NCBI RefSeq assembly: GCF_028682395.1
Contig: NZ_JANHLC010000001.1
Coordinates: 744,001-808,000 of the forward strand
From: Pseudomonas putida
Lineage (GTDB): Bacteria; Pseudomonadota; Gammaproteobacteria; Pseudomonadales; Pseudomonadaceae
Direction: 5' to 3'
DNA length: 64,000 bases
Shown here: positions 19,207 to 28,687 of the stretch, piece by piece
Layout of the letters: each line of letters starts with the position of its first letter
Numbering within the stretch: position 1 is the stretch's first letter
The notes under the pieces: generated by a model
What the model was told of the DNA's origin: nothing
What the model saw: only the letters and a program-made list of their open reading frames with translations
The model's database searches: none
Made by a program: the position numbers and the translations under genes

Positions 19207-19380
19207 GGGAAGCACTCCAAAAAGACAGATATTCATTAGACTCTGCGCCTTGACCCCTGTCACGGCGCCGTCCGGATAAAGTGGTTTCATTCAGCCTGGG
19301 TACAGCCCAGGTTCGTCTCACGGCTCTTCACAAAGTAGCGGGTATTTTACCCGCCTGCCGCCTCGCAACAGGATCGCTCC

Positions 19381-19662
19381 ATGGATTACTTCATCATTTT
19401 CATCACGACGGCCGCCGGCCTGTACTTCCACTGGTGGCTGTACGCACGGATCAAACGCTGGACGGATCGGGATCTGGCCTTGTCCTTCGCAGGAAACGAT
19501 AGCGAAAAGAAAACGTTCATGCTCCAGTGCCTGGCCACTGCCCAGGCACAGAAGATCAAGCGCCGCGACCTGCCTCAATGGCTTGAGGCAGCCGCTGCGC
19601 AGTACACCGTCAAGGCGCCAGGCGCTCCCGAGACCAGTCACCGCCCTGCAACCGATAGTTGA
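19381..19662 (+). CDS. Hypothetical small protein with one N-terminal membrane segment
   Basis: 93 residues. It has a hydrophobic N terminus ([20 protein letters not shown], one membrane span), then a charged region ([26 protein letters not shown]) and a helix-rich [17 protein letters not shown] do not recognise the family, though a conserved protein sits here next to pdxH in related genomes as I recall. The last ~17 codons overlap the convergent pdxH gene by 53 bp. Coding character is good (Pseudomonas-like codon use). Confidence 0.6.
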   Translation: MDYFIIFITTAAGLYFHWWLYARIKRWTDRDLALSFAGNDSEKKTFMLQCLATAQAQKIKRRDLPQWLEAAAAQYTVKAPGAPETSHRPATDS

Positions 19663-20257
19663 GTCGATCGTGCAGACGGCTGGTGCGGCCCTGCCAGAAC
19701 TCGATCCGTTCCGGTAGCAGGCGGTAGCCACCCCAGTGCTCGGGGCAATCGGGCTGGCTGTCGCTGAAACGCTGCTCGGTCGCCTTGAGCAGTTGCTCCA
19801 GCTCGGCCCGGTCAGCAATCACCCGGCTTTGCGGCGAGGCCCAAGCCCCCAGACGGCTGCCCAGCGGTCGGACCTGGTAATAAGCATCCGACTCCTGCGC
19901 CGTCACCTTGACCACCCGCCCTTCGATACGCACCTGGCGCTCCAGGGTCGGCCAGAAAAACGTCATGGCGGCAAAGGGCTGCGCCGCCAATTGTTCGCCC
20001 TTGGCACTTTGGTAGTTGGTAAAGAAGGTGAACCCCTGGGCATCCAGGCCCTTGAGCAGCAGGATCCGGCAGTGCGGCCGGCCTTGGCCGTCGACGGTGG
20101 CCAGGGTCATGGCGTTGGCTTCGACCGGTGGCTGCTCGGTCTTCACCGCATCGGCGAACCATTGATGGAACAACGCAAAGGGCTCTGCCGGGGCCTGGGC
20201 TTCGGTGAGGCCATCACGAATGTAGTCACGACGCATATCAGCCAGCGCTTGGGTCAT
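19610..20257 (-). CDS. pdxH: Pyridoxamine 5'-phosphate oxidase
   Basis: A 215-residue FMN enzyme making pyridoxal 5'-phosphate from PNP/PMP with O2. Family motifs include [67 protein letters not shown] and the C-terminal RLHDRLNYR with the final substrate-binding Arg. Length matches PdxH (218 in E. coli). It lies 22 bp downstream of the OmpA lipoprotein gene on the same strand and may be co-transcribed with it. Confidence 0.95.
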   Translation of the reverse strand: MTQALADMRRDYIRDGLTEAQAPAEPFALFHQWFADAVKTEQPPVEANAMTLATVDGQGRPHCRILLLKGLDAQGFTFFTNYQSAKGEQLAAQPFAAMTFFWPTLERQVRIEGRVVKVTAQESDAYYQVRPLGSRLGAWASPQSRVIADRAELEQLLKATEQRFSDSQPDCPEHWGGYRLLPERIEFWQGRTSRLHDRLNYRLQGGDWSRERLAP

Positions 20258-20279
20258 GGCGATTTCCTTCTCTCAAAGA

Positions 20280-21251
20280 TCAATTCTTGGCTTGAGCGCT
20301 CGCCACCGGTTTTTTCACCGGGGCCGCCACCTTCGCCGGTGCCGCCTTCTTGGCGGGCGCGGCCTTGACCGGCGGCTTTTTCACCGGAGTCTTGGCGGCA
20401 GGGGCCTTCTTGGTCGCTGCCGGCTTTTTCACCACTGGCGCTTTCTTGCCATTAGCCGCAGGGGCGACCGGCTTGGCGACCGGCTTGGCATCCTGTACCG
20501 CCACCAGGGTGACGGGCGCCGGGGCCGGAATGCTGTACTGGCTTAGCAGCGCAACCATGGTGCTCTGCGGGGTCAGCAGGATCTCTACCCGACGGTTCAA
20601 CGCACGACCTTCGACACTGTCATTGGCCGCCCGTGGCATCACCGAACCCATGCCGCGCAGCATCAGGCGGTCACGTTGCAGACCGCTCAAACGGAAAATC
20701 GCGGCCACCGACTGGGCCCGGTCCTGGCTGAGTTTCTGGTTGGCCGGTTGGGTGCCGCTGCTGTCGGCGTGGCCGAGCACCAGCACCGCCGTCTTCGGGT
20801 CGCTCTCGACCAGCTTGGCGATCCGGCTGAAGGGCCCCAGGGTGACCGGCAGCAACATGGCCGGACGGTCCGGGTTGAACGAACCATCCACCGGCGCGGT
20901 AATCGCCAGCAGATTATCGCGACGCTCCAATTGCAGACGGCTGTCCTGGATCGCTACGCGAAGGCGCGGCTCGTAGTCATCGAGCCAGGCCTGGGTGATT
21001 TTCGGGTCGGGCATCGGCACGACGTTGACATCGCCGGCCTGGCCACCGCCAAACGGCCACCACCAATGGGTCACGGTACCGGCCTTGGCCACCGCGGGCG
21101 GCTTGGCCGCGATCGGCGCCGGCTCTGCCGATGGCTGCGAACTAAACGGCCACCACCAGTGGGAGGCCTGGGCTTCATTATTGTGTGGAGTCTGGGCGCA
21201 ACCGCCAACGGCCAGACAGAGAGCCAAAACCAGGGACTTATTCGATGACAT
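20280..21251 (-). CDS. OmpA-family lipoprotein with duplicated HWWWPF motif and Lys/Ala/Pro-rich tail
   Basis: A 323-residue predicted lipoprotein (MSSNKSLVLALCLAVGGCAQ, Cys18). After the lipobox there are two copies of HWWWPF (in ASHWWWPFSS and VTHWWWPFGG) separated by a Pro/Ala linker. A peptidoglycan-binding OmpA_C domain follows (LVLGHADSSGTQPANQKLSQ, RGMGSVMPRA, EGRALNRRVEILL). The last ~75 residues are Lys/Pro/Ala repeats (KKAPAAKTPVKKPPVKAAPA), strongly basic like histone H1/AlgP tails. It is likely an envelope protein tethering to peptidoglycan; the basic tail might bind polyanions. The ATG at 21251 gives a proper signal. pdxH follows 22 bp later. Confidence 0.8.
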   Translation of the reverse strand: MSSNKSLVLALCLAVGGCAQTPHNNEAQASHWWWPFSSQPSAEPAPIAAKPPAVAKAGTVTHWWWPFGGGQAGDVNVVPMPDPKITQAWLDDYEPRLRVAIQDSRLQLERRDNLLAITAPVDGSFNPDRPAMLLPVTLGPFSRIAKLVESDPKTAVLVLGHADSSGTQPANQKLSQDRAQSVAAIFRLSGLQRDRLMLRGMGSVMPRAANDSVEGRALNRRVEILLTPQSTMVALLSQYSIPAPAPVTLVAVQDAKPVAKPVAPAANGKKAPVVKKPAATKKAPAAKTPVKKPPVKAAPAKKAAPAKVAAPVKKPVASAQAKN

Positions 21252-21428
21252 GGGACATCCACAAAATTGAAGTGAAAATGGCGGTAGGCGCGAGCATCGT
21301 CGCGATCCGTTTGCCCTCAAAAGATCACGAGCGAGCTCGCGCCTATAAAAAACAATCCGCCGGCATAAACAGTCGCTTTGAAAGCACAAGGGTCACAGGG
21401 TTCAAGTCTGTGATCCGACAAACAGTGT

Positions 21429-22574
21429 TTACAGACAGCCGGCCAGTACCCGCGCCAGTTGCTGTGCCCGTGGATCCATCAATACATAAGGCCCCAGGGT
21501 ATTTGTCACGAAACCAAAGGCGACATCCTGTTCTGGATCAGCGAAACCGATGGAACCGCCCGCGCCCGGATGACCGAACGCCTTGGGCCCCAGACCAAAG
21601 GTCGCATTGGCGAGCGTCGGTTGATCGAGCATGCAACCCAGGCCAAAACGGGTGTCGGTCAGCAGGGTCTTGTCCGGCCCGAGGCTGTGCTCACGGGTCA
21701 GCTCGGCCAGCATCTCGGCTTCCAGCAGGCTGCCATCCAGCAGGCCGCTATAAAAACCGGCCAGGCTACGGGCATTGCCATGCCCATTCGCGGCGGGCTG
21801 CTGCATCCGCCGCCACTCGGGCTTGTTGGTGCTGGTCATGATCGAAGGCGGATTGGTGAACGCTCGGGTGCTCATCGCTGTGGGTTCGCGCAACGTCACC
21901 TGCAGCAGGCGCTGGGCCGCTGCATCGCCAGTATTACCCTTGCCCCGGGCGATGTGCGCCACGCGATAGAACTCCTCGTCCGCCAGCCCGACATGGAAAT
22001 CCAGCCCCAGGGGCCGGGCGACCCGGGCCACAATGGATTCGCCAGGGCCACGGCCATCAGCCCGCCGTATCAACTCGCCAACCAGCCAGCCATAGGTGAT
22101 CGCGGCATAGCCATGGCCCTGCCCCGGTGTCCACCAGGGCGCCTCGGCCGCCAGCGCATCGACCATGGTCTGCCACTGGTAAAGCGCCTCGGGCGGCAGT
22201 AGTTCGCGCAGCGCGGGCAGGCCCGCCTGATGGCACAGCAACTGGCGCAGGGTGACGCCTTCCTTGCCGGCCGCCGCGAACTCGGGCCAGTACCGCGCCA
22301 CTGGAACATCGAGCTGCAACTTGCCTTCAGCCACCAGTTGCAGGGCCGTCACGGCGGTAAAGGTCTTGGTGCAAGAAAACAGGTTGGCGATCGTGTCGCT
22401 GTGCCAGGCCTCGTTGCCGTCCTTGTCGGCCGTGCCAGCCCAGAGGTCGACAACGGTATTGCCGCCAATCTGGATACACAGCGCGGCGCCGCGCTCCTGG
22501 GGGTTATCGAAGAGTGCGGCGAAGGCTTCGCGCACTGCCTCGAATTGAAGTTCGTAATGACCCTGAATCTGCAC
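21429..22574 (-). CDS. Class C beta-lactamase-fold serine hydrolase/esterase (EstB-like)
   Basis: 381 residues. The SxxK catalytic motif is FSCTKTF (Ser67, Lys70), the Tyr motif is HGYAAITYGWLVGELIRR (Tyr156) and the C-terminal loop is GHPGAGGSIGFADP. This is the carboxylesterase/DD-peptidase-like beta-lactamase family (COG1680, family VIII esterases), not a proven antibiotic-resistance enzyme. No signal peptide, so cytosolic. A GTG start at 22574 is preferred because GGGGAG lies 8 nt upstream and family members begin with xQIQGHYE; the ATG 18 bp earlier lacks a ribosome-binding site. Confidence 0.85.
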   Translation of the reverse strand: MQIQGHYELQFEAVREAFAALFDNPQERGAALCIQIGGNTVVDLWAGTADKDGNEAWHSDTIANLFSCTKTFTAVTALQLVAEGKLQLDVPVARYWPEFAAAGKEGVTLRQLLCHQAGLPALRELLPPEALYQWQTMVDALAAEAPWWTPGQGHGYAAITYGWLVGELIRRADGRGPGESIVARVARPLGLDFHVGLADEEFYRVAHIARGKGNTGDAAAQRLLQVTLREPTAMSTRAFTNPPSIMTSTNKPEWRRMQQPAANGHGNARSLAGFYSGLLDGSLLEAEMLAELTREHSLGPDKTLLTDTRFGLGCMLDQPTLANATFGLGPKAFGHPGAGGSIGFADPEQDVAFGFVTNTLGPYVLMDPRAQQLARVLAGCL

Positions 22575-22723
22575 CCGCGACACTCCCCGCACTCGCTTTA
22601 CCTACTGTGCCGGGCATTGTTCCAGTCACAGAGGCTTTTGGAAACATACGCAGGTCCGAAACCCTTCGCCACTCTGCACAGAACACCACGGCGCAACCGT
22701 GCGCCGTTATCGCTCAACGAAAC

Positions 22724-25063
22724 TCAGTGGCCGTTGCCGGAGTGGCCACCGGCATGGCCACCAGCGGCTTTTTGCCCGCCAGCGCCTTCGGGAGTCTTCG
22801 GTGCAACCGCCTTCTCCCCGGCCGCGCGGGCTTTCTCGGCGGCCACGCTCAATTGCTCCAGGGCTTGCAGATTGCTTTTGCGTACGCTTTCGACAAAGCC
22901 CTGGAACGGCAGATCAGTGATACCCACCAGGCCGAAATGACCGTTCTCGCCATCGAGCAAACGCCCGCTGACCGGCTGATCGAGGTACTGGAACCAGTGC
23001 ACGCCGACAATCGACGGCTCGGCCAATGCCGCCTTGAGGAAGTTGGCATAGGCCGGACCACGGTCCTCTTCCCGCGCCAGCTCGGTAACGCCACCCCAGA
23101 ATGGCCCACGGTCACGAGTGCCGAAGTTGAACTCGGTAATCAGCACCGGCTTGTCCAGTGCCTGCAACTGGGCAAAGTCATAACCGTCCTGCGGGCGCAG
23201 GGTATAGAAGTTGAAACTCAGCACATCACAGAACTGCGCGCAGGACGCCACGGCCTGCGGCGAGCTGACGGCAAAGCGACCGCCCAGCAACAGATGGTGG
23301 GGCGCATGCCATTTCAGCGAGTCGGAAATGGTCTTGAAGTAGGTATCGGCATAGACCTTCTGGAAATACTTAAAGTCGGCCTCGATCTCCGGGTGCTCGG
23401 CATTGGGCAATGGCGGCTCGAAACCCGGGTCTTCCATCTGTTCCCAGGTCGGGATCTCGACACCCCAGGCCTTCGACAGGCCCTGCTGGTTGCGGTACTT
23501 GTCGCGCAACTGCTTGAGGAACGCCCGCTTGGCCGGTACATCGGTGGTCAGGCGCAGCGTGCCGTAGGCCAGGGCATAGCGGGCTTTCGGGTCATCACCG
23601 GGACCGGCCCAGGCCAGCTCGTTATCGGCGAAGTAGCCAATCAGCCAGGGATCGTCACGGTGATCCCGGGCCGCGATGGCCACGGCACGCTCGGTGGCCA
23701 TGGCAAAGCGTGGGTCGAACGGATCGGGCATGCCGCCCCACCAGTCGGCTCCGGTGCTGATGCTCGCGTAGTCACCGACAATCGACAGCGGCAAGGTGTA
23801 GGGCATACGGTCGGCCTGGCCCAGGGCCTGATCGCTCCAGTTACCCAGGGTATTGAAGCCCCAGGCCTGCAGGCGGTCGAGGGTGTGGCCCTGCCAGCGC
23901 TTGGCATCAAAACCACTGAGGCACGACGCAACAGGGTCACCGGCCTTGGCCTCGGCACACGGTTGGGCGTAGGTACGTTGCAGGTTGGCGCCATAGAAAT
24001 CGAACCAGCGGCCGCTATCGTAGTCACGGCCCTGGGTCGCGGCATTGCCGCTGTGGTGGTCGCCCTTGCCGTAGTAGCCGGCCAGCGGGCCGTTGTCAGC
24101 GGGCAGGTCGGTGAACATCCACTCACGCCCCTGGACGTAGGTCTGGCTGTTGTCGGCCGCGACGGTATTCACACCCAAGGAGTAAAACGGGTGGCCGGCG
24201 GGCGTGACCAGGTACCAACGGCCATCGCGTTTTTGCGTATGGAAAAACCCCGTGGCCTCGAATGCCGGGCCCTGGGTCCAGCCACCATAGGGGTCGCGCG
24301 GCGCCTTGCGGTACTCGCCCAGCCAGCCCTTGAGCTGTTGCTGCTCGCGAACATCAGCGGCCTTGAGCTGGTCGTCACTGGCCACTTTCTCCGGCCAGCG
24401 GGCCCGGGTCGACTGGCCATAACCATCGACCAGGCCGGCGTAGGCCGCCTGGGTCACGGCCTCGACATCCTGCACGCCAAAGCGCTCGAGCAGGATGCTT
24501 TGGGCGGCCTTGGGGCTGTCCATCGACAGCGTGACCGACACCACCTGGCTACGGTCGATTTCGCCGGTGCTGCTGGCCAGCAGCACGCGTTGGCCCTCGA
24601 ACTGCATGGGCATGGGCGGCCCGGCACGCATGCCCTGGCTCAATGGCGAGCTGGCCAGCAGCGGTACCAGTAATGTCTGGGCCGGACCCGCCGGCAGATC
24701 GACCCGGCTGGTCAGGGTCTTGCCATCGTTACTCTGGATCGTGACGTTGAGCGTCAAGGCCCAGTTCATCGCACTCTGGATCCGCAGGCTCATGGCGCCG
24801 TTCTGGGACCAGTCCCAGGCACCGGTTTGCGGCGTCAGGCGCAACGTTGGCCGGACGGCCGGGTTGAAGACGATCCGACGCAGCACTTCACCCTCGGCCG
24901 TCTGCTCCGCATTGTATTGCGGCAGGCTGGCATCTTCGGTTGCCACCTGGACCACGTCGGCGGGCCGCACGAAGTTGAACAGCGTCTGCGGTGCTGCAGG
25001 CGCTGCCAGCAAAGGCGCACAAAACAACAGGGCAAGGGTGGCGGGCAATGTACGGCGAATCAT
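22724..25063 (-). CDS. Secreted clan GH-A glycoside hydrolase (beta-agarase/beta-galactosidase-like)
   Basis: A 779-residue exported enzyme: signal peptide MIRRTLPATLALLFCAPLLA, then a ~200-residue beta-rich N-terminal region (a possible carbohydrate-binding module) and a TIM barrel. The acid/base is predicted as Glu482 in FADNELAW and the nucleophile as Glu644 in VLITEFNFG, the strand 4 and strand 7 positions of clan GH-A. GH42/GH50-type families are the nearest I can name; substrate unknown. The C terminus is Ala/Gly/His-rich (GGHAGGHSGNGH). The ATG at 25063 is fixed by the signal peptide. Separated from dinG upstream by ~100 bp. Confidence 0.75.
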   Translation of the reverse strand: MIRRTLPATLALLFCAPLLAAPAAPQTLFNFVRPADVVQVATEDASLPQYNAEQTAEGEVLRRIVFNPAVRPTLRLTPQTGAWDWSQNGAMSLRIQSAMNWALTLNVTIQSNDGKTLTSRVDLPAGPAQTLLVPLLASSPLSQGMRAGPPMPMQFEGQRVLLASSTGEIDRSQVVSVTLSMDSPKAAQSILLERFGVQDVEAVTQAAYAGLVDGYGQSTRARWPEKVASDDQLKAADVREQQQLKGWLGEYRKAPRDPYGGWTQGPAFEATGFFHTQKRDGRWYLVTPAGHPFYSLGVNTVAADNSQTYVQGREWMFTDLPADNGPLAGYYGKGDHHSGNAATQGRDYDSGRWFDFYGANLQRTYAQPCAEAKAGDPVASCLSGFDAKRWQGHTLDRLQAWGFNTLGNWSDQALGQADRMPYTLPLSIVGDYASISTGADWWGGMPDPFDPRFAMATERAVAIAARDHRDDPWLIGYFADNELAWAGPGDDPKARYALAYGTLRLTTDVPAKRAFLKQLRDKYRNQQGLSKAWGVEIPTWEQMEDPGFEPPLPNAEHPEIEADFKYFQKVYADTYFKTISDSLKWHAPHHLLLGGRFAVSSPQAVASCAQFCDVLSFNFYTLRPQDGYDFAQLQALDKPVLITEFNFGTRDRGPFWGGVTELAREEDRGPAYANFLKAALAEPSIVGVHWFQYLDQPVSGRLLDGENGHFGLVGITDLPFQGFVESVRKSNLQALEQLSVAAEKARAAGEKAVAPKTPEGAGGQKAAGGHAGGHSGNGH

Positions 25064-25160
25064 ATGGACCAGGTTCTCCCTAACGACCAGTAAATGGCCT
25101 GTGCGGCGCCAACGGCGCCCACGCATAGACAACGAATCAGGCGAATCCGCCTGCATCAAA

Positions 25161-27305
25161 TCAAGAAATTTCCCGCCGGAAGGGCGGCAAGGCATTGAGG
25201 ATAGCTTTTCCGTAGCGCTGGGTGACCAGTCGACGGTCCAGCAACGTGATGGTGCCGCGGTCGGCTTCGGTACGCAGCAGCCGGCCACAGGCCTGGACCA
25301 GCTTGAGCGAGGCATCCGGTACGGAGATTTCCATAAAGGGATTGCCACCGCGCGCCTCGATCCACTCGGCCAGCGCCGCCTCGACCGGATCGTCGGGCAC
25401 CGAGAAGGGGATCTTGGCGATCACTACGTGCTCGCAATAAGCCCCGGGCAAATCGACGCCTTCAGCAAAACTGGCCAGCCCAAACAGCACGCTGGAGTCA
25501 CCGCCGTCGACCCGGGCCTTGTGCTTGTTCAGGGTTTCCTGTTTCGACAGGTTGCCCTGGATAAACACCTGGCGGCGCCAGTCGCGGTCCAGACCGTCGA
25601 ACACGTCCTGCATCTGCTTGCGCGAGGAAAACAGCACGAGCGTACCCTTCGAGCCTTCGACCAGCTCCGGCAGCTCGCGAATAATTGCCGCCGTATGCGC
25701 CGCGGCGTCACGCGGGTCGGCCTTGAGGTCCGGCACCCGCAACACGCCGGCATCGGCATGGTGGAAGGGGCTCGGGACCACGGCGGTAATGGCCTTTCTC
25801 GGCAGACCGGCGCGCATGCGGAAGCGGTCGAACGTCCCCAGGGCCGTCAGGGTCGCCGAGGTCACCAGGGCACCATAGGCGACATTCCACAGATTGCGCC
25901 GCAGCATCTCGGCCGCGAGGATCGGGCTGGCATTGACCTCGATATCGAACAACGCCCCGCTTTCCGCCAGGCTCAGCCAGCGTGCCATGGGGGGATTGTC
26001 CTCAGGGTCCTCGACGGTGAACGCGGTCCACAGCTCCCAGTTGCCCTGGGCCCGGGACAGCAGGCTGCCGAACAGCGGATACCATTCCTCGGCCTGGTTG
26101 CTGGCGATGCCGATATTGACCTCGCCATCCATGCCTTCCTTGAGCAGTTCAGTCAGGCGGGTAAAGACATCGGTCAGGCGCGAAAAACCCTTTTTCAGCT
26201 CGATGCCCATTTCGCGCATATGCTCAGGGACCACGCCACCCACAAAACGATGGCGCGGCCGCTCGCGGCCTTCGGTGTCTTCACCGGTCTTGAAGTCGGC
26301 CAATTGCTCGCACGCGGTAAACATGAACTGCTGCTGTGTCTTGATCTCGCGCGCCAGCTCGGGCACCTGCTCGATCAATTTCCCCAGGTCGCCCGGCAAC
26401 GGGTGCTGGGCCAGCAACTTGGTCAGGTTCTTGGCGGTCTGTTCCAACCAGTCGGCGGTGGAACGCAGGCGGGTGTAATGGGCGAAATGGCCGATGGCCT
26501 TGTCTGGCAGGTGATGGCCTTCGTCGAACACATAGAGAGTATCGCGCGGGTCGGGCAATACCGCACCGCCGCCCAGGGCCAGGTCGGCCAGTACCATATC
26601 GTGGTTGGTGACGATCACGTCGACCTTGCCCATGCCTTCACGGGCCTTGTAGAAGGCGCATTGGCCGAAGTTCGGGCAATGGCGGTTGGTGCACTGGCTA
26701 TGGTCGGTGGTCAGGCGGGCCCAGTCCTGGTCCTCCAGGGCCTGGGGCCAGCTGTCGCGGTCGCCGTCCCATTTATTGCCGGCGAGCTTTTCGATCATGC
26801 TGGTAAACAGCTTCTGACTGGCTTCATCGACCTCGATCTTGAAGCCTTCCTCCTCGAACAGCTGGGCGGTGGCGGTTTGCGCGTGGCCTTCCTGCAACAG
26901 CATGTCGAGCTTGGACAGGCACATGTAGCGCCCCCGGCCCTTGGCCAGGGCGAAGCTGAAGTTCAGCCCGCTGTTGCGCATCAGGTCCGGCAGGTCCTTG
27001 TAGACGATCTGTTCCTGCAGCGCCACGGTCGCAGTCGCGATCACCAGGCGCTTGCCGGCGGCCTTGGCTGTCGGGATCGCCGCCAGGCTGTAGGCCACGG
27101 TCTTGCCCGTACCGGTGCCCGCCTCGACCGCCACCACCGCAGGATCGCCACTGCGCCGACCTTCGTCGTCGGTATCGATATCGCCCAGGACCTTGGCCAC
27201 TTCGGCAATCATCAACCGCTGGCCATAGCGTGGCTTGAGGCTCTTGGCTTCGAGAAAACGCGAGTAGGCGCCCTGGATCGTGGTTTTGAGTTCGGTGCTG
27301 ATCAT
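25161..27305 (-). CDS. dinG: ATP-dependent DNA helicase DinG
   Basis: A 714-residue XPD-like SF2 5'-3' helicase. Walker A is VEAGTGTGKTVAYS (residues ~60-73), the DEAH box is FDEGHHLPD, and the Fe-S cluster region has CTNRHCPNFGQC plus the earlier RYMCLSK Cys, giving the four-cysteine 4Fe-4S site. Motif VI-like sequence lies near the C terminus: LVQACGRLLRTEADRGTI. It unwinds R-loops and forked DNA. No LexA box is evident immediately upstream. Divergent from the CopD-like gene. Confidence 0.95.
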   Translation of the reverse strand: MISTELKTTIQGAYSRFLEAKSLKPRYGQRLMIAEVAKVLGDIDTDDEGRRSGDPAVVAVEAGTGTGKTVAYSLAAIPTAKAAGKRLVIATATVALQEQIVYKDLPDLMRNSGLNFSFALAKGRGRYMCLSKLDMLLQEGHAQTATAQLFEEEGFKIEVDEASQKLFTSMIEKLAGNKWDGDRDSWPQALEDQDWARLTTDHSQCTNRHCPNFGQCAFYKAREGMGKVDVIVTNHDMVLADLALGGGAVLPDPRDTLYVFDEGHHLPDKAIGHFAHYTRLRSTADWLEQTAKNLTKLLAQHPLPGDLGKLIEQVPELAREIKTQQQFMFTACEQLADFKTGEDTEGRERPRHRFVGGVVPEHMREMGIELKKGFSRLTDVFTRLTELLKEGMDGEVNIGIASNQAEEWYPLFGSLLSRAQGNWELWTAFTVEDPEDNPPMARWLSLAESGALFDIEVNASPILAAEMLRRNLWNVAYGALVTSATLTALGTFDRFRMRAGLPRKAITAVVPSPFHHADAGVLRVPDLKADPRDAAAHTAAIIRELPELVEGSKGTLVLFSSRKQMQDVFDGLDRDWRRQVFIQGNLSKQETLNKHKARVDGGDSSVLFGLASFAEGVDLPGAYCEHVVIAKIPFSVPDDPVEAALAEWIEARGGNPFMEISVPDASLKLVQACGRLLRTEADRGTITLLDRRLVTQRYGKAILNALPPFRREIS

Positions 27306-27404
27306 GAGTCTTCGGGCGCAAGAAACGCTGGATAAATTTTCAGTGGTTCGAATGGGCGGCTATCATAACCCGCCAATTCATCCTGCGCCGCACGGAGTAC
27401 CCGA

Positions 27405-27869
27405 ATGACCGCTTTTGCCCTCGCCTACACCTTCCATGTGCTTGCTGCCCTGGTCTGGGTCGGCGGCATGTTTTTCGCCTGGATGATCCTGCGCCCGGCC
27501 GCGATGGCCGCCCTGGAAGGCCCGGCCCGGCTGCAACTGTGGGTCGCGGTGTTCCAGCGGTTCTTTGTCTGGGTCTGGGTCGCGGTGGTGGTCCTGCCGG
27601 TCAGCGGCATTGGCCTGATGCAATTGCGCTTCAGCGGCTTCGAGACCGCGCCGCGCTATGTGCAGGTCATGATGGGGCTGTACATCGTGATGACGGCCCT
27701 GTTTATCCGCATCCAGGCCTTGAAACTGCCGGAGTTGCGCAAAACGGTGGAGGCCCAGGACTGGGCCAATGGTGCAGCGACACTGGCCGGGATTCGCCGC
27801 CTGGTCGGCATCAATCTGCTGGTGGGCCTGGTGCTGGTGGCCGTTGCGTCGGCGCGCCCGATGTTCTGA
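27405..27869 (+). CDS. CopD-family integral membrane protein
   Basis: A 154-residue protein with four hydrophobic segments (LAYTFHVLAALVWVGGMFFA; VWVWVAVVVLPVSGIGLM; VMMGLYIVMTALFI; GINLLVGLVLVAVAS). The His in the first segment and the WVGG motif are features of CopD/UPF0093-like proteins implicated in copper or heme transfer. The function here is not established. Transcribed alone and ended by a hairpin shared with the convergent collagen-like gene. Confidence 0.75.
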   Translation: MTAFALAYTFHVLAALVWVGGMFFAWMILRPAAMAALEGPARLQLWVAVFQRFFVWVWVAVVVLPVSGIGLMQLRFSGFETAPRYVQVMMGLYIVMTALFIRIQALKLPELRKTVEAQDWANGAATLAGIRRLVGINLLVGLVLVAVASARPMF

Positions 27870-27885
27870 GACAATTTTGCAGCCG

Positions 27886-27928
27886 GTCGGCCCGCGAGCA
27901 TCCATTCTCCTCGCAGGCCGACACGGTT
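27886..27928. terminator. Bidirectional hairpin between copD-like and collagen-like genes
   Basis: GTCGGCC (27886-27892) pairs with GGCCGAC (27916-27922); after one mismatch GCGAG pairs with CTCGC. CGGTTTT follows on the plus strand, and AATTGT lies on the other side. Confidence 0.65.
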
Positions 27929-28687
27929 TTACAAGCGTTGCACCGTCACCGAACCGGCCGGACCTTGCTCACCCGGCTGGCCCGCCAACCCGGCACGCCC
28001 GGCCTTACCGCCATCGGCACGATAGACCAGGCAACCTTTGGATTTGCCGCCCTCGCCCGGACGTCCTGCCACCCCGGCCACGCCGCCCACACCGCCATCG
28101 GCCAGCACCTTGATCTGTTCGACCGGATAGTCGTAGGGCACCTCTACGCGCACTTGCGCACCCGCCGCACCCGGATGGCCATTCCCCCCGTTGTCACCGT
28201 CGGCACCGCGCCCGGCCTGACCCCAGGTACAGCCCGGCGCCTGGCCATCGGCGCCATCGAGCCCGCTGTAGCCCGGCGCACCGGCGCCACCCCGACCGTC
28301 CACCGACAACTGGGCGGCTTGCAGGGACTCAATGCGTAACTCCAGGTTACGGCCCGGCAAGGCCGGCTTCAGGTAATTGCCCGGTGCACCGCGCGTATTG
28401 ATCTGGCTGCCGCTGCCCAGTTCAGCATGGCGGACCTTCAATTGCAGCGCCTGCTCACTGGGCACAATGGTGATGCGCGCCTCATGCCCCAGCGACAGTT
28501 CGCCGATACTGACCTGACTGACCCCGGCCGGAATCAGCAAGGTGCCGTAGTCGGCAATCTCCAGGCGCTCGAGTTGCAGCACGCTGGTGTTACCCGGCAG
28601 GCGCATCAGGGAGTTGGCTTGGACACTCACCACTTCGGCAAAGGCCATCGGGCTGCACAAGGCTGCCAGCAAACACAAACTACGCAT
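27929..28687 (-). CDS. Secreted protein with collagen-like Gly-X-Y segments
   Basis: 252 residues: signal peptide MRSLCLLAALCSPMAFA, then a ~120-residue beta-rich part, then two Gly-rich blocks with collagen-type triplets (GAGAPGYSGLDGADGQAPG; GRGADGDNGGNGHPGAAGAQ; GRPGEGGKSKGC; GKAGRAGLAGQPGEQGPAG). Two Cys lie inside the Gly-rich blocks (PGCTWG and KGCLVY) and could form a disulfide. Likely periplasmic or surface-exposed; function unknown. The start overlaps the end of the DUF1145 gene by 8 bp, so the pair is coupled. Confidence 0.75.
   Translation of the reverse strand: MRSLCLLAALCSPMAFAEVVSVQANSLMRLPGNTSVLQLERLEIADYGTLLIPAGVSQVSIGELSLGHEARITIVPSEQALQLKVRHAELGSGSQINTRGAPGNYLKPALPGRNLELRIESLQAAQLSVDGRGGAGAPGYSGLDGADGQAPGCTWGQAGRGADGDNGGNGHPGAAGAQVRVEVPYDYPVEQIKVLADGGVGGVAGVAGRPGEGGKSKGCLVYRADGGKAGRAGLAGQPGEQGPAGSVTVQRL

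Noticed and set aside
21325..21340. GAGCGAGCTCGC as a REP element
   Set aside because: Only a 10-bp palindrome, without the extended arms seen at 17231-17288.
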